A stretch of 49,076 nt of DNA from an archaeon GW2011_AR18 (lineage in GTDB: Archaea > Nanobdellota > Nanobdellia > SCGC-AAA011-G17 > GW2011-AR18): positions 1-49,076 of the forward strand of contig JWKX01000009.1 of the NCBI GenBank assembly GCA_000806155.1, in the 5' to 3' direction. Shown here piece after piece: positions 1 to 9,200 of the stretch. Made by a program: the position numbers and the translations under genes. The notes beneath the pieces were generated by a model, which did no database searches, was not told the DNA's origin, and was given only the letters and a program-made list of their open reading frames with translations. Positions within the stretch are counted from its first letter, which is position 1; every line of letters starts with the position of its first letter.

Positions 1-153
1 CTAAATCCTACAGACATACTTGTAAATGTATTCACACAGGAATTCTTCATCTCAATATTAAGAAAAATAATGACAACATCAATAATATTATCGTTATTAT
101 TCATACTTGCCGGAATATTTATTGAAAAAGCTTATAAACATCGCACTTTATAG
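1..153 (+). CDS. 3' end of a membrane protein gene (partial)
   Basis: An open frame enters from the left edge and stops at TAG just before the prepilin-like gene. The 50 visible residues end in one strongly hydrophobic stretch (SIILSLLFILAGIFI) followed by a short basic tail (EKAYKHRTL), so this is the C-terminus of a protein with a final membrane anchor, tail probably cytoplasmic. It lies 6 nt upstream of the next gene on the same strand, so it probably belongs to the same surface-protein operon. The family cannot be named from the tail. A C-terminal anchor would suit a large secreted surface protein, but that is inference. Confidence 0.6.
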   Translation, partial: LNPTDILVNVFTQEFFISILRKIMTTSIILSLLFILAGIFIEKAYKHRTL

Positions 154-159
154 AAGGTT

Positions 160-921
160 ATGCTTAAAAAAAGGGGGCAAGTTAGCACTTTCGTAATAAT
201 AGGAGTTCTAGTATTATTTGTATTCATATTTGTATTCATGCTAAGGGATTCAATAAGAGAAAAATTCAGAGGAACAGTAGACAGAGAGGGATATCTTATC
301 TCACAAATGAACCAGATAAAAAAAACAATTAATACTTGTTTAGTAAAAGAGACAGATAAAGCAGTGAAATTATTGGGGGAGAGCGGGGGATATTTCAATC
401 CTGAAGATTATGTAACATATCATGGGACAAAAATAGCAAAATTATGTGAGAACATACCTCAAGAAAAAATATGCAATGCAAAACCATTAAGCATAGAAAA
501 TACAAATAAAGTATTAAAAAATTATCTACAAACAGAGATAAAAAACTGTATAGACTTAAACCCTTACAGAAAAAAAGATTACACACTTGAAGCAGGAGAA
601 TTAAATCTTGATGTCAGTATAAAAGAAACTGAAATCATAACACAACTAAATTATCCAATAACACTAAAATTAGACAATACAGAGGTAAAGAATGAAGAAA
701 TAATAAACAATGTGAAAATGCCATTAGGAAAAGCAATACAATTAACAAATACAATACTAAGCGAAGAAGCAATTACAGGGAATTTTGATGTCATGACAAT
801 GAGCTTATTATCTAAAGGAGAATATACGATAAGAGAGAGAAAAAGCTATCCAAATAAATTCTATATGATAGACTATAATGGGCTATATAAATTCAATATA
901 GGAATAGAGGGAGAAGCATGA
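160..921 (+). CDS. Prepilin-like membrane-anchored protein (surface module A)
   Basis: 253 aa. The N-terminus KKRGQVSTFVIIG followed by about 20 hydrophobic residues looks like an archaeal class III signal peptide: basic residues, a G/Q junction where a FlaK/PibD-type peptidase would cut, then the pilin-like helix. The rest (residues about 30-253) is a soluble extracytoplasmic domain with four cysteines (in NTCLVKE, AKLCENI, KICNAK, IKNCID) and an ending SYPNKFYMIDYNG...IGIEGEA. That ending is closely matched by the module B copy (PFPNKVYKINKDG...FAVEGESS). The stop overlaps the start of the Cys-rich giant gene as ATGA, so the two are translationally coupled and probably work together at the cell surface. 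The exact pilus or adhesion role is unknown; a pseudopilin-like anchor is my inference. Confidence 0.7.
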   Translation: MLKKRGQVSTFVIIGVLVLFVFIFVFMLRDSIREKFRGTVDREGYLISQMNQIKKTINTCLVKETDKAVKLLGESGGYFNPEDYVTYHGTKIAKLCENIPQEKICNAKPLSIENTNKVLKNYLQTEIKNCIDLNPYRKKDYTLEAGELNLDVSIKETEIITQLNYPITLKLDNTEVKNEEIINNVKMPLGKAIQLTNTILSEEAITGNFDVMTMSLLSKGEYTIRERKSYPNKFYMIDYNGLYKFNIGIEGEA

Positions 922-3900
922 AAAAAAGCTTAGTATTATTCCAGATTTATTTAATAATAACATTAAGCATAGTATTTACACTATTATTAAATCCACAAAA
1001 TGTTTCTGCTGAGACTACAACACAAGATACAGCATCATGCTGTGCAAAAGCAAAAAACGGACAGAGCTGTGTAGGTGGAATAACACAAGAGCAATGTGAG
1101 CAGGGATACTCTCCTGTAAGCTGTGACAATCTAAATGAATGCAAGAACAGAGGGTGCTGCAAATTAGATGGAAATTGTGTCAAAGGAGTATTACAAGGAT
1201 CATGTTCAGGAGAATATTATAATGATGCAGAGTGCAATATAGGACAATGCCAGCCAAAATGCTGTGTACTAGGAAATGGATGCAGCCTAATGGGAGAGGA
1301 GAAATGCCAAGAACTAGGTGGAACAACAAATGATGCTGCAGATATAGGGAGCTGTAATCAGGTATGTGAGAGCAGATCAAAAGGATGCTGCAAATCAGAG
1401 GAAGGATGTTCATATGCATCAGGAGATAATTGCGGAGAAGAATTCTTTACAAACCAGGCATGCACAAGAGTATCAGGATGCACTTGTAATAATGATAATC
1501 CAACAACAGCATGTTCAGGTAATGATCTTTACAGTTATGATTCATGCGGAAATCCAACACTAAAAGAGAGGTGTGATGCAAGAGCAGGATCAATATGCGG
1601 AGACAAAGATGGAGATGGAAAATATTCATGCGAGGATATGAACTGCAAGAATACACAAGACAATCCATTAGTAGATGAAAATGGTGACGGAGTATTAAAC
1701 AACGATGGTAACTTAAGGAAAAATGGGGAGTCATGGTGTGAATACCAGAGTGCAGTAGGATTAGGATTAGATCTGCCAGGAACATCACATTACTTACATG
1801 CATGTATTAACGGAAAAGAAGAAGTCCAGATGTGCGGTGAGGGAAACAGAAACAAAATATGCGTCTATGATAACTCTGAACAAACAGCATTAAATTATAT
1901 ACAAGATTCAAGAGCGATGTGCATAGACAATGATTATCAAGAATGCCTATCCTGCAATGATGAGAACAATCTAAAAGAGGGAGAGACAAAAGCAGACTGT
2001 TGTGGAAAAGCAAGTCTATGCTCATGGATAGGACTAGGAGAAAAAAGCGGTATAACAGGTTCTGAAAGAGTATTAGGTTTTAATTTTTTATTACCAGTAA
2101 ATGCTAATATAAACTCTGAAGGAGTTATAACACTATCAGGTAAAAAAATAACATCAAGACTAAATGATGTCAAAATACTATTCATAAATAAAAATGATGA
2201 AACAGAATTAACAAAATCATTATCAGAAGCAGTACAAACAGAAAAACAAAAAACAGGAGATAAGATCTTATACAAATATGAATTAAAACTAAACCTTGAA
2301 AAAACAGTCACAGAAATAATGGATATCAATATATCACGAAAAGGAAAAAGTGAATTTCTAACTGTGATAGAAATAGAAGCAACAATAAAACAGGATGGAT
2401 ATTGTCTTCCATTTGTACCTCCAGGCAATATAGCAATAAAAAATATAGGAGCTAATAATGCTCTTTTAACAAAAGCTGAAGAGGAATGTGCATTAGGAGA
2501 TTCTAGAATTGCAACACAGTGGAAGAGAGAGGACTTTGAAGATGAATGGAGCTGCACAAAAAACTGCAATACTTATCCAGAAAGAAGCACAGCATACATA
2601 AACAACCAAAATTTCCTGTGCGGAACTTATGGAGATTGTGGAGCAAAATGGAATATATTAGAGAAGTGGGGTTCTGAAGGATATTATTTTGAATGCGGAA
2701 GCAGTACAGGACTAAAAAGCAAATATGAAGGAAAAGAGTGCAGCAGAAAAAAATATTATCTAGATACAGCACCAAATGAATTTAATTTTACAGTATTCAA
2801 ATATGCAGGGAGAGGTATAGTTGCTGAGTTAGAGGGAATAGACTCCTTCAGGAAAGATCCAGGCTTAGCTGTAGAAGGAAAAATAATCTATACATATGCA
2901 CTTGCAGTTTTGGTTGCTAATCCTGTTACCCTTATTATTGGAGGCATAGCAGCTTATTTTGAACTACCATTAATATGGGGAGATGATGTAAAAAGAAGAC
3001 ACTCTAGCAATAATTGTGATCCATGGGAACCTCCATTAGAGAATGAATGCTGGAGATGCCACACATATAATAATGAGACAAAAAGCGGAAGCACATGTGA
3101 TTATCTAAGCGGAGATTGCGGATTATTACCAAGCTCAAAAAATAAAAACTTTGCACTAGATGGATATGAATGTACAAGACAGATGTGCGCGAGCCTAGGA
3201 AAAGACTGTTTATGGCAAGATAGCAATCTAGGAGCAAGATGCATAGAACAACAAGATAGAGATGTAATAAGCCCGAAAATAAATGTCAAAGAAATAAAAT
3301 ATGAATGCCAAGACAACTGCAATATAAATAAAGAAGAAAACTCTGCAGGAATACAGGGAGCAACATATGTATCAGGAAAAATAAAACCAGGAAATAAAAT
3401 AACAATAACACTAGAGACAAGAAATCCAACAAATAATGATGCAGACCTAACAAGATGCAGATATACAACAGATGTTACACAAGAGTATCAGGATATGAGA
3501 ACATTTGATGATGGATTAGCATTTGAGCATACTCTAGAATTAAATTCATTGGAAATCGGAGAAAATAATCTTTATTTCGCATGCGAGGATGTATCAAATA
3601 ATGAGAACGAAGACAGATACTTAGTAAAGTTTGATATAGGAAAATATCCTGATAAAACAGCACCAACAATATTCCAGATAAAAACAATAACAGGATATGG
3701 AGACTGGAACAGAAATGAAGGGCAGAAAGATAGTGCTTATGTAATACACAATGGAAGTTCAATAAATCTACAATTAATGCTGGATGAACAGGTAAATGGA
3801 TGCAGATGGACAGACTCAAGCACGAACGTTGATTATGGACATATGACAAATGAACTAGTCTGTAATGAACCTGAAGATGCGACACAGCCATATACATGCA

Positions 3901-4565
3901 ATTCACAAATAGGAACTGAAAATGAGAACAGGATATGGTTCAGATGCCAGGATCTAGAATACAATAATAATACACAGAGCATACCAATAGAGGGATACAG
4001 GATAAAAAAATCAACTGAATTAAAACTCTTAGAGATAAAATGTCTATCTGAAAACAATGAGAAATGTGAAGGAACAATATATGATAATCAGATAACATTA
4101 CAGTTAACAACAGAGGGAGGAACTGAAGGAAATGCAAACTGCAAATGGAATCCAGGAACAGGATATGTAGAGTTTTTAGAGGGAGAGGGAACTAACTTAC
4201 ATAAACAACCAGGAATAAATCTAAAATCAGGAGAAAATAAAATAGAATATACTTGTGTGGATAAAGCAGGAAATAAACTAAATGGAGATGTACAATTCAA
4301 AGCAGAAAAAGATACAAGTGCTCCATTGATATTAAAAATATATCAGAGTGAAAACCAATTATTGATAAATACAAATGAAAATTCTGTCTGCAAATACTCA
4401 TTCAATAAAACATTTGATTTCAATACTGAGAATACATTATCAAAAGACAATAATGGAATTATACATTCTATAAACATAGACAAGGATAATAAATATTTTA
4501 AAATAGGATGCACAGACAGATATGAGAACAAGGCGGGACCATTTGAAGTGTATGTAAATAAATAG
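918..4565 (+). CDS. Giant Cys-rich secreted surface protein with four C-terminal Ig-like repeats (module A)
   Basis: 1215 aa. A signal peptide (MKKSLVLFQIYLIITLSIVF..., likely cut after VSA) is followed by a Cys-dense region (about residues 40-220) with repeated GCC...C units. Next comes a DKDGDGKYSCEDMNC calcium-loop-like stretch and a long middle region with one hydrophobic segment near residue 660 (YALAVLVANPVTLIIGGIA). The C-terminal third holds four repeats of one pattern: C-[KR]-[YW], then about 40-60 residues, then [YF]-x-x-C-x-D-x3-N (first Cys near residues 842, 961, 1074 and 1157). Each looks like an Ig/fibronectin-like domain with one disulfide. The paralogue at 6211 shares the order and motifs (GESWC, CINGKE, C-PW---C--C). 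An extracellular adhesin or envelope scaffold is likely; I know no named family. Confidence 0.75.
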   Translation: MKKSLVLFQIYLIITLSIVFTLLLNPQNVSAETTTQDTASCCAKAKNGQSCVGGITQEQCEQGYSPVSCDNLNECKNRGCCKLDGNCVKGVLQGSCSGEYYNDAECNIGQCQPKCCVLGNGCSLMGEEKCQELGGTTNDAADIGSCNQVCESRSKGCCKSEEGCSYASGDNCGEEFFTNQACTRVSGCTCNNDNPTTACSGNDLYSYDSCGNPTLKERCDARAGSICGDKDGDGKYSCEDMNCKNTQDNPLVDENGDGVLNNDGNLRKNGESWCEYQSAVGLGLDLPGTSHYLHACINGKEEVQMCGEGNRNKICVYDNSEQTALNYIQDSRAMCIDNDYQECLSCNDENNLKEGETKADCCGKASLCSWIGLGEKSGITGSERVLGFNFLLPVNANINSEGVITLSGKKITSRLNDVKILFINKNDETELTKSLSEAVQTEKQKTGDKILYKYELKLNLEKTVTEIMDINISRKGKSEFLTVIEIEATIKQDGYCLPFVPPGNIAIKNIGANNALLTKAEEECALGDSRIATQWKREDFEDEWSCTKNCNTYPERSTAYINNQNFLCGTYGDCGAKWNILEKWGSEGYYFECGSSTGLKSKYEGKECSRKKYYLDTAPNEFNFTVFKYAGRGIVAELEGIDSFRKDPGLAVEGKIIYTYALAVLVANPVTLIIGGIAAYFELPLIWGDDVKRRHSSNNCDPWEPPLENECWRCHTYNNETKSGSTCDYLSGDCGLLPSSKNKNFALDGYECTRQMCASLGKDCLWQDSNLGARCIEQQDRDVISPKINVKEIKYECQDNCNINKEENSAGIQGATYVSGKIKPGNKITITLETRNPTNNDADLTRCRYTTDVTQEYQDMRTFDDGLAFEHTLELNSLEIGENNLYFACEDVSNNENEDRYLVKFDIGKYPDKTAPTIFQIKTITGYGDWNRNEGQKDSAYVIHNGSSINLQLMLDEQVNGCRWTDSSTNVDYGHMTNELVCNEPEDATQPYTCNSQIGTENENRIWFRCQDLEYNNNTQSIPIEGYRIKKSTELKLLEIKCLSENNEKCEGTIYDNQITLQLTTEGGTEGNANCKWNPGTGYVEFLEGEGTNLHKQPGINLKSGENKIEYTCVDKAGNKLNGDVQFKAEKDTSAPLILKIYQSENQLLINTNENSVCKYSFNKTFDFNTENTLSKDNNGIIHSINIDKDNKYFKIGCTDRYENKAGPFEVYVNK

Positions 4566-4574
4566 AAACTTTTA

Positions 4575-4608
4575 TTAACAACTGTTAATTAATTTTAACA
4601 TATGTTAG
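4575..4608. promoter_or_regulatory. Two TTAACA-NN-TGTTAA dyads, likely operator of the HEPN/MNT pair
   Basis: Dyad 1 is TTAACA AC TGTTAA (4575-4588, perfect 6-bp arms). Dyad 2 is TTAACA TA TGTTAG (4595-4608, one mismatch) and covers the ATG at 4602. The centres are 20 bp apart, about two helical turns, so two dimers would bind the same face. The gene they precede starts with a winged-helix domain, so autorepression is the simplest reading. The second HEPN/MNT module has the same layout with a different half-site. Confidence 0.6.
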
Positions 4609-5135
4609 AAATATTTAATCATCTAAAACCATTTTTCAATGACTGCTATAGAAAGATAAGTGTTAGAGAGTATGCAAAAATATTAGATATAAGCCCTCCT
4701 ACTGCTTCTATTTTACTTAATCTTTATTTTAAGGAAGGACTATTAAAAAGAGAAGAAGACAGAATATATCTATTTTTCAGTGCTGATAGAGACAGCTGGA
4801 TGTTTGTTGACTTATGCAAGACGTATTGGAAAAATCTGTTAGAGAAAATTGGATTTATAGAATATTTATCAAATGAATATAAAATAGCTAATATAATACT
4901 ATTTGGTTCATTATCTAAAGCAGAAGTAACAGAAAATTCTGATATTGATATGGCAATAATATCTGTAAGTGATAAAAAAATAAATTTCCAAAAATTTGAG
5001 AAGAAACTAGGCAGGAAGATACAAATTTTCAGATTTGACTCAATCAAGGATATAAAGAATAAAGAATTATTAAATAATATACTAAAAGGATATAATCTAT
5101 CTGGAGCAGAGTATGGATTGGGAAAAATGCAATAA
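4602..5135 (+). CDS. Winged-helix + MNT-type minimal nucleotidyltransferase (antitoxin of HEPN/MNT module 1)
   Basis: 177 aa. Residues about 15-60 form a winged helix-turn-helix (VREYAKILDISPPTASILLN). Residues about 98-125 hold the nucleotidyltransferase signature: ILFGSLSK, then SDIDMAI, i.e. GS-x10-D-x-D with the two metal-binding aspartates intact. This is the MNT subgroup of pol-beta transferases. In characterised HEPN/MNT systems the MNT partner neutralises the HEPN RNase by AMPylating it. The HEPN gene follows with a 23-nt overlap. The HTH fusion plus the dyads at the start codon suggest the protein represses its own operon. The pair sits between two paralogous surface modules and may be an insertion there. 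Confidence 0.85.
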   Translation: MLEIFNHLKPFFNDCYRKISVREYAKILDISPPTASILLNLYFKEGLLKREEDRIYLFFSADRDSWMFVDLCKTYWKNLLEKIGFIEYLSNEYKIANIILFGSLSKAEVTENSDIDMAIISVSDKKINFQKFEKKLGRKIQIFRFDSIKDIKNKELLNNILKGYNLSGAEYGLGKMQ

Positions 5136-5526
5136 ACAAAAATTAGTAAAAGAAATAAAAACAGATCCAGAACTTGTCAAATCTTTGATAATGCAAAGTA
5201 ATAATAAACTCTATTCAAGCAATTTATTAGAATTAGATATTAGAACTGCAGCTTCAAAATTTATATTAGTATATGACTCTTTGAGAGAACTTTTAGAGGC
5301 TTTGGCAATAAATAAAGGTTATAAAATCTATAATCATGATTGTTATGCTTCATTCTTAAATGAAATAGTAAAAGATGAGAATTCAGCAAAAATATTTGAT
5401 GAGCTAAGAAAAATAAGAAACGGAATCAATTATTATGGAAATACTATCTCATTGAAAGAGGGAGAGGCTTTAATCAAGCAGACAAAAATCTTAATCAATA
5501 TTGTAATGAAATATTTAGAAAAATAA
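5113..5526 (+). CDS. HEPN domain protein (toxin of HEPN/MNT module 1)
   Basis: 137 aa, all alpha-helical in appearance. The helix pattern (SNNKLYSSNLLELDIRTAASKFI..., RELLEALAI, then ELRKIRNGINYYG) matches the HEPN fold. The catalytic-type R-x4-6-H region reads RNGINYYG: the Arg-Asn is present but the histidine position is Asn or Tyr, a variant common in MNT-linked HEPN proteins. The expected role is an RNase toxin held in check by the MNT protein. The start ATG lies 23 nt inside the MNT gene, so the two are translationally coupled. Toxicity is inferred from family and gene order only. Confidence 0.8.
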   Translation: MDWEKCNKQKLVKEIKTDPELVKSLIMQSNNKLYSSNLLELDIRTAASKFILVYDSLRELLEALAINKGYKIYNHDCYASFLNEIVKDENSAKIFDELRKIRNGINYYGNTISLKEGEALIKQTKILINIVMKYLEK

Positions 5527-5565
5527 ATAAAAACATTTAAATATAAACTTAAGAGGATATTAACT

Positions 5566-6214
5566 ATGAATAAAAGAGGGCAGGTAAGTGTTTTTGTTAT
5601 ATTAGGAATAGTTCTCATATTAGTTGTCGCTTTAGTATTATTCGCAAGAAAACAGACAGGCATAGGAATACCATCATTCCAGTTCTTACAGGATAAATTA
5701 AAACCAATTGAAACTAATTTGAAAGAGTGTGTAAACAAACAAAAAGATACAACAGTAAAAACTACCACCATTAAAAACAATGACTGATAATCTGAATAAT
5801 GTATTAAGAAATGAGGTAGAAAATTGCATAAATAAAGATCTATTAGAATCACAAAAATTTGGATATGAAGTAAGAGGAAGCAAAGCATTAACAACAAAAA
5901 CAGAAGCAGTAGGATCAGGAATATTAGTTACTGTAAATTATGATATACAATTAAAAAAAGATGAGGATATAACAAGCCTAAAACCAGTAAATGTTGTATT
6001 AGATATCCCATTAAAAGAATTATATGATGTAAGCTATGATATAGTAAATTCAGAAGCTAAATTCGGCAATTTTGAACAATTATTCTATATGCTAAACAAA
6101 AAAGGAAAATATTTAATAAATGTTGAGAGACCATTCCCTAACAAAGTCTATAAAATAAATAAAGATGGAAACGATTATGAACTATGGTTTGCTGTAGAGG
6201 GAGAGAGTTCATGA
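5566..6214 (+). pseudogene. Prepilin-like gene of module B, split by an internal deletion and frameshift
   Basis: The N-terminal frame (5566-5787, 73 aa) begins NKRGQVSVFVILG plus a hydrophobic helix, as in module A. The C-terminal frame (5780-6214, 144 aa) matches the last part of the module A protein (LRNEVENCI; PFPNKVYKINKDG; FAVEGES). The frames overlap by ATGACTGA and are out of register. About 40-50 residues present in module A between NTCLVKE and the LQTEIKNCI region are missing at the junction near 5765-5785. Either the gene suffered an out-of-frame deletion, or it now works as two coupled short proteins (re-initiation at ATGACTGA is possible), or the assembly is wrong. The 3' end keeps the ATGA overlap with the next giant gene. 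Confidence 0.65.
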
Positions 6215-9200
6215 ATAAATATAAAAGAGTGATAAGTTTTATAGAAATGTTCTTAGTAATCAGTCTAGTATTCTCAATAAGTTTTAGTTTAAGTTCTCCT
6301 ATTGTAAATGCAGATTCAACTGTAGGATGCTGCGAGAAAACAAAATCAGGAGAGTACTGCCAGACAGCTTCTCAGGATAATTGTGCTTCAGGATCAAGTT
6401 TTGCACCAACAAGCTGTGAACAGACAAGTTATTGTAAATCAGGATGTTGTGCAGGAATAGGTGGATATTGTTATAATAATTATCCAAAAGCATTATGTGA
6501 AAAACAATATGGAGGAAGTTATAGTGCAGATCCATCATGTAATGTACAGGAGTGTAATGTAGGATGTTGTGTAATAGGAACACAAGCTTCAATATTAACA
6601 AAAGGAAGATGTTTAAATGAGACAAGCAGATTCCCAGATCTAGAATTAGATTTCAGAGCAGATGTACAAGATGAGTCTTCATGTTTAAATTTAGCTAAAA
6701 ATACAGAAAAAGGATGCTGTGTAACTGATAGTGGATGCAGTTACGGAGCAAAATCAACATGCAATGTACCTTCTGCTGTCAATGGAACAGGGTTTTATAA
6801 AGATAAATATTGTGCTTCATTACAGGGATTATGTTCTTGTGCTTCTGCTGATCATACAACAAATGGAAAAGGAAATACAATGTGTTTACCAGATGATGAT
6901 AGTGTATACTGGAAAGATAGTTGTGGAAATCCAGAAGGAATAAAAGAAAAATGCGATTACAGTAAAGGAAGTCTTTGCGGTGATAGTGATAAAGATGGAG
7001 TATTTAGTTGTGAAAGTTTAAAATGTGAAGGACAAGATGCTAACTCTGATAATAGTAAGAAATTAAGTGTTAACTTAGAAGGATATCACGGAACAGATCC
7101 AGCAGAATTGAAAACAAATGAAATCTTAAATGGAGAGAGCTGGTGCCAATCAGATAGTAAAGAACAAGATGCAAATAAATTATATGGACAGGATCCAGTA
7201 GGATCAAGATATTATAGAAGTTTATGTATCAATGGAAAAGAATTAGTAGAACCTTGTAAAGATTACAGACAAGAATTCTGTTATTCAGCTAATGTAGATG
7301 TACCAAGAAAAGATGAACAAGGAAATGAAATATTAGGTGGAATATATACTGAAGGAAGATGTTTGAAAAATGAATGGCAATCATGTATAGATAGTTGTAA
7401 TACAGCAGATTCATTTACAATGAGCAAAGGAACATATGAAGATGCATTAAAAAAAGATGAAGAATGTTGTGGAGATAGAACAAAAAGAGATTGTCAATGG
7501 ACAGGAAGCAAATGTTCACCAGCAGTAAGTCCAGGAGCAAAATTCTGGCAAGGTGAAGGATCAGATACTTGTGGAAAAGCAAATTTAGAATGTACAGCAA
7601 TGTTTGTATGTGGTGGATGGAATAGAGTTTTAGGACTATGTGATAATTCTCCTGATGAACAAGCAGGATCTGGAGTTGCTATCGGAGGAGTCTTTGGAGC
7701 AGGTGCTGGTATTGCTACTGGAGTAACTTTAGGAACTGTAGGGTTACCTGTTGGTGTTGCTGTAGCTGTTACTGCTTTAGCAACTGGATTAAAAAGTGGA
7801 TTTCAAGGTGGATGGCAATTAGTATACGGAGCAGAATGTTTCAGTCAAGATTATTTACAAGCAGCAAATAACTTATGTAGAAGCTATGGGGATTGCGGAG
7901 CAGATTATAATTATTTAATAGATGATGGAAACGTTCCTGAAAACTTAAAATTAACAAAATATGGATTTTCTAATACTGAGAAAGTAAATGGTGAATTAGC
8001 TAATGCTATTAGGTCAGATTCAAAAACTGAAGAAGGAAGAAATAACGGATTAGAATACAAATATGGAAAATCAAATGAAGTTCCTGGAAATCTAAGCTCA
8101 AATCCAGATTGGAGTAAAGGTAGCACATTCTTTAGGTTTGAGAGTAATACTAAAAAAGGAGAGAGAGGAAATAGGTTCTTCAGAGCATTATATTTAGGTG
8201 ATGAGAAAAAGTTACTTGGTGCCGGGGCAGTTTCATTGTCAACAGGTATAGGTTTGGCTTTCTTAACTCCTTTAGCAACAGGACAAGCTTTAGGGATAGG
8301 ACTAGGATTAACCCCTCATGGATTTTTACTTAGAGAGGTATTTGGTTTGGTACCTGCGATAGAAAAAACTACATTTAATCAGGGTATAGTAAGTGCTGAA
8401 GAAGCTGCTGCACACGAAGTTGCAACTAAAGCAATAGATGAATCTAGTAAAACTTTAGGAGAGATAACTGCTAGAAGAGTTGCTGCTGACGAAGCTGTAG
8501 CTCAAGCTAATGTAGAATTTACAAAATTAGTAACAGAAGAAACTCTTAAGAAAACTTCATTCGAGCAAGCTGAGAAAGCTGGAGCAGATGCTGTAGTACA
8601 AGAATTAGAGAGAAGTCTTGAGAGTGTGGCACTACAAAAACAAGCTGCAGAACAAACATTAACTAACGCTCAAGAACAAGCAGCTCAAGTTTTAGCTCAA
8701 GAAGTAGATGCTGAACTTGCTCATGAAGCTATAAAACAAACATCAGAAAAAGTTGTCTTTTCAACTACCACACAAGCTTTAGTAGCATTTAATTCAATAA
8801 TGTGGGCTTATACAATATTTGAAATTGGAAATACATTATTAGAAAAAACTGAGAAAGTTACAGTAAGTACAACATGTCAACCATGGCAAGCACCAGCAGT
8901 AAAAACAGCAGACAAAGATCAATGTGAAAGATGTAATCCAAGTTATACAGATTATTTGAATAATGATAAAACTCCAAAAGATGTCAAAGCACTAAAAGCA
9001 TGTTCAGAATATAGATGCAAAAGTTTAGGAGCAAGCTGTGATTTAGTAAATAAAGGATCAACAGAAGAACAATGTGTAAGCTTATCAAAATATGATGTAA
9101 ATAGTCCAGTAATAAAACCATGGAAGGAAGGATTCAGTAAAGAATTACAAGATAAAGTACAAGAAACAAGTTCAGGACTAAAAATAAATGGAGAGGTAAA

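Noticed and set aside
1937-2569. Minus-strand ORF of 210 aa inside the Cys-rich gene
   Set aside because: The opposite frame has a clear signal peptide, motifs and a paralogue; the minus frame has none of these.
4602-5526. The two HEPN/MNT modules as a recent duplication
   Set aside because: Proteins differ in length, sequence and operator half-sites; only the fold motifs and layout are shared.
5780-5787. Programmed frameshift in prepilin B
   Set aside because: No slippery heptamer with downstream structure is evident, and a missing segment of about 40-50 residues means deletion rather than simple recoding.
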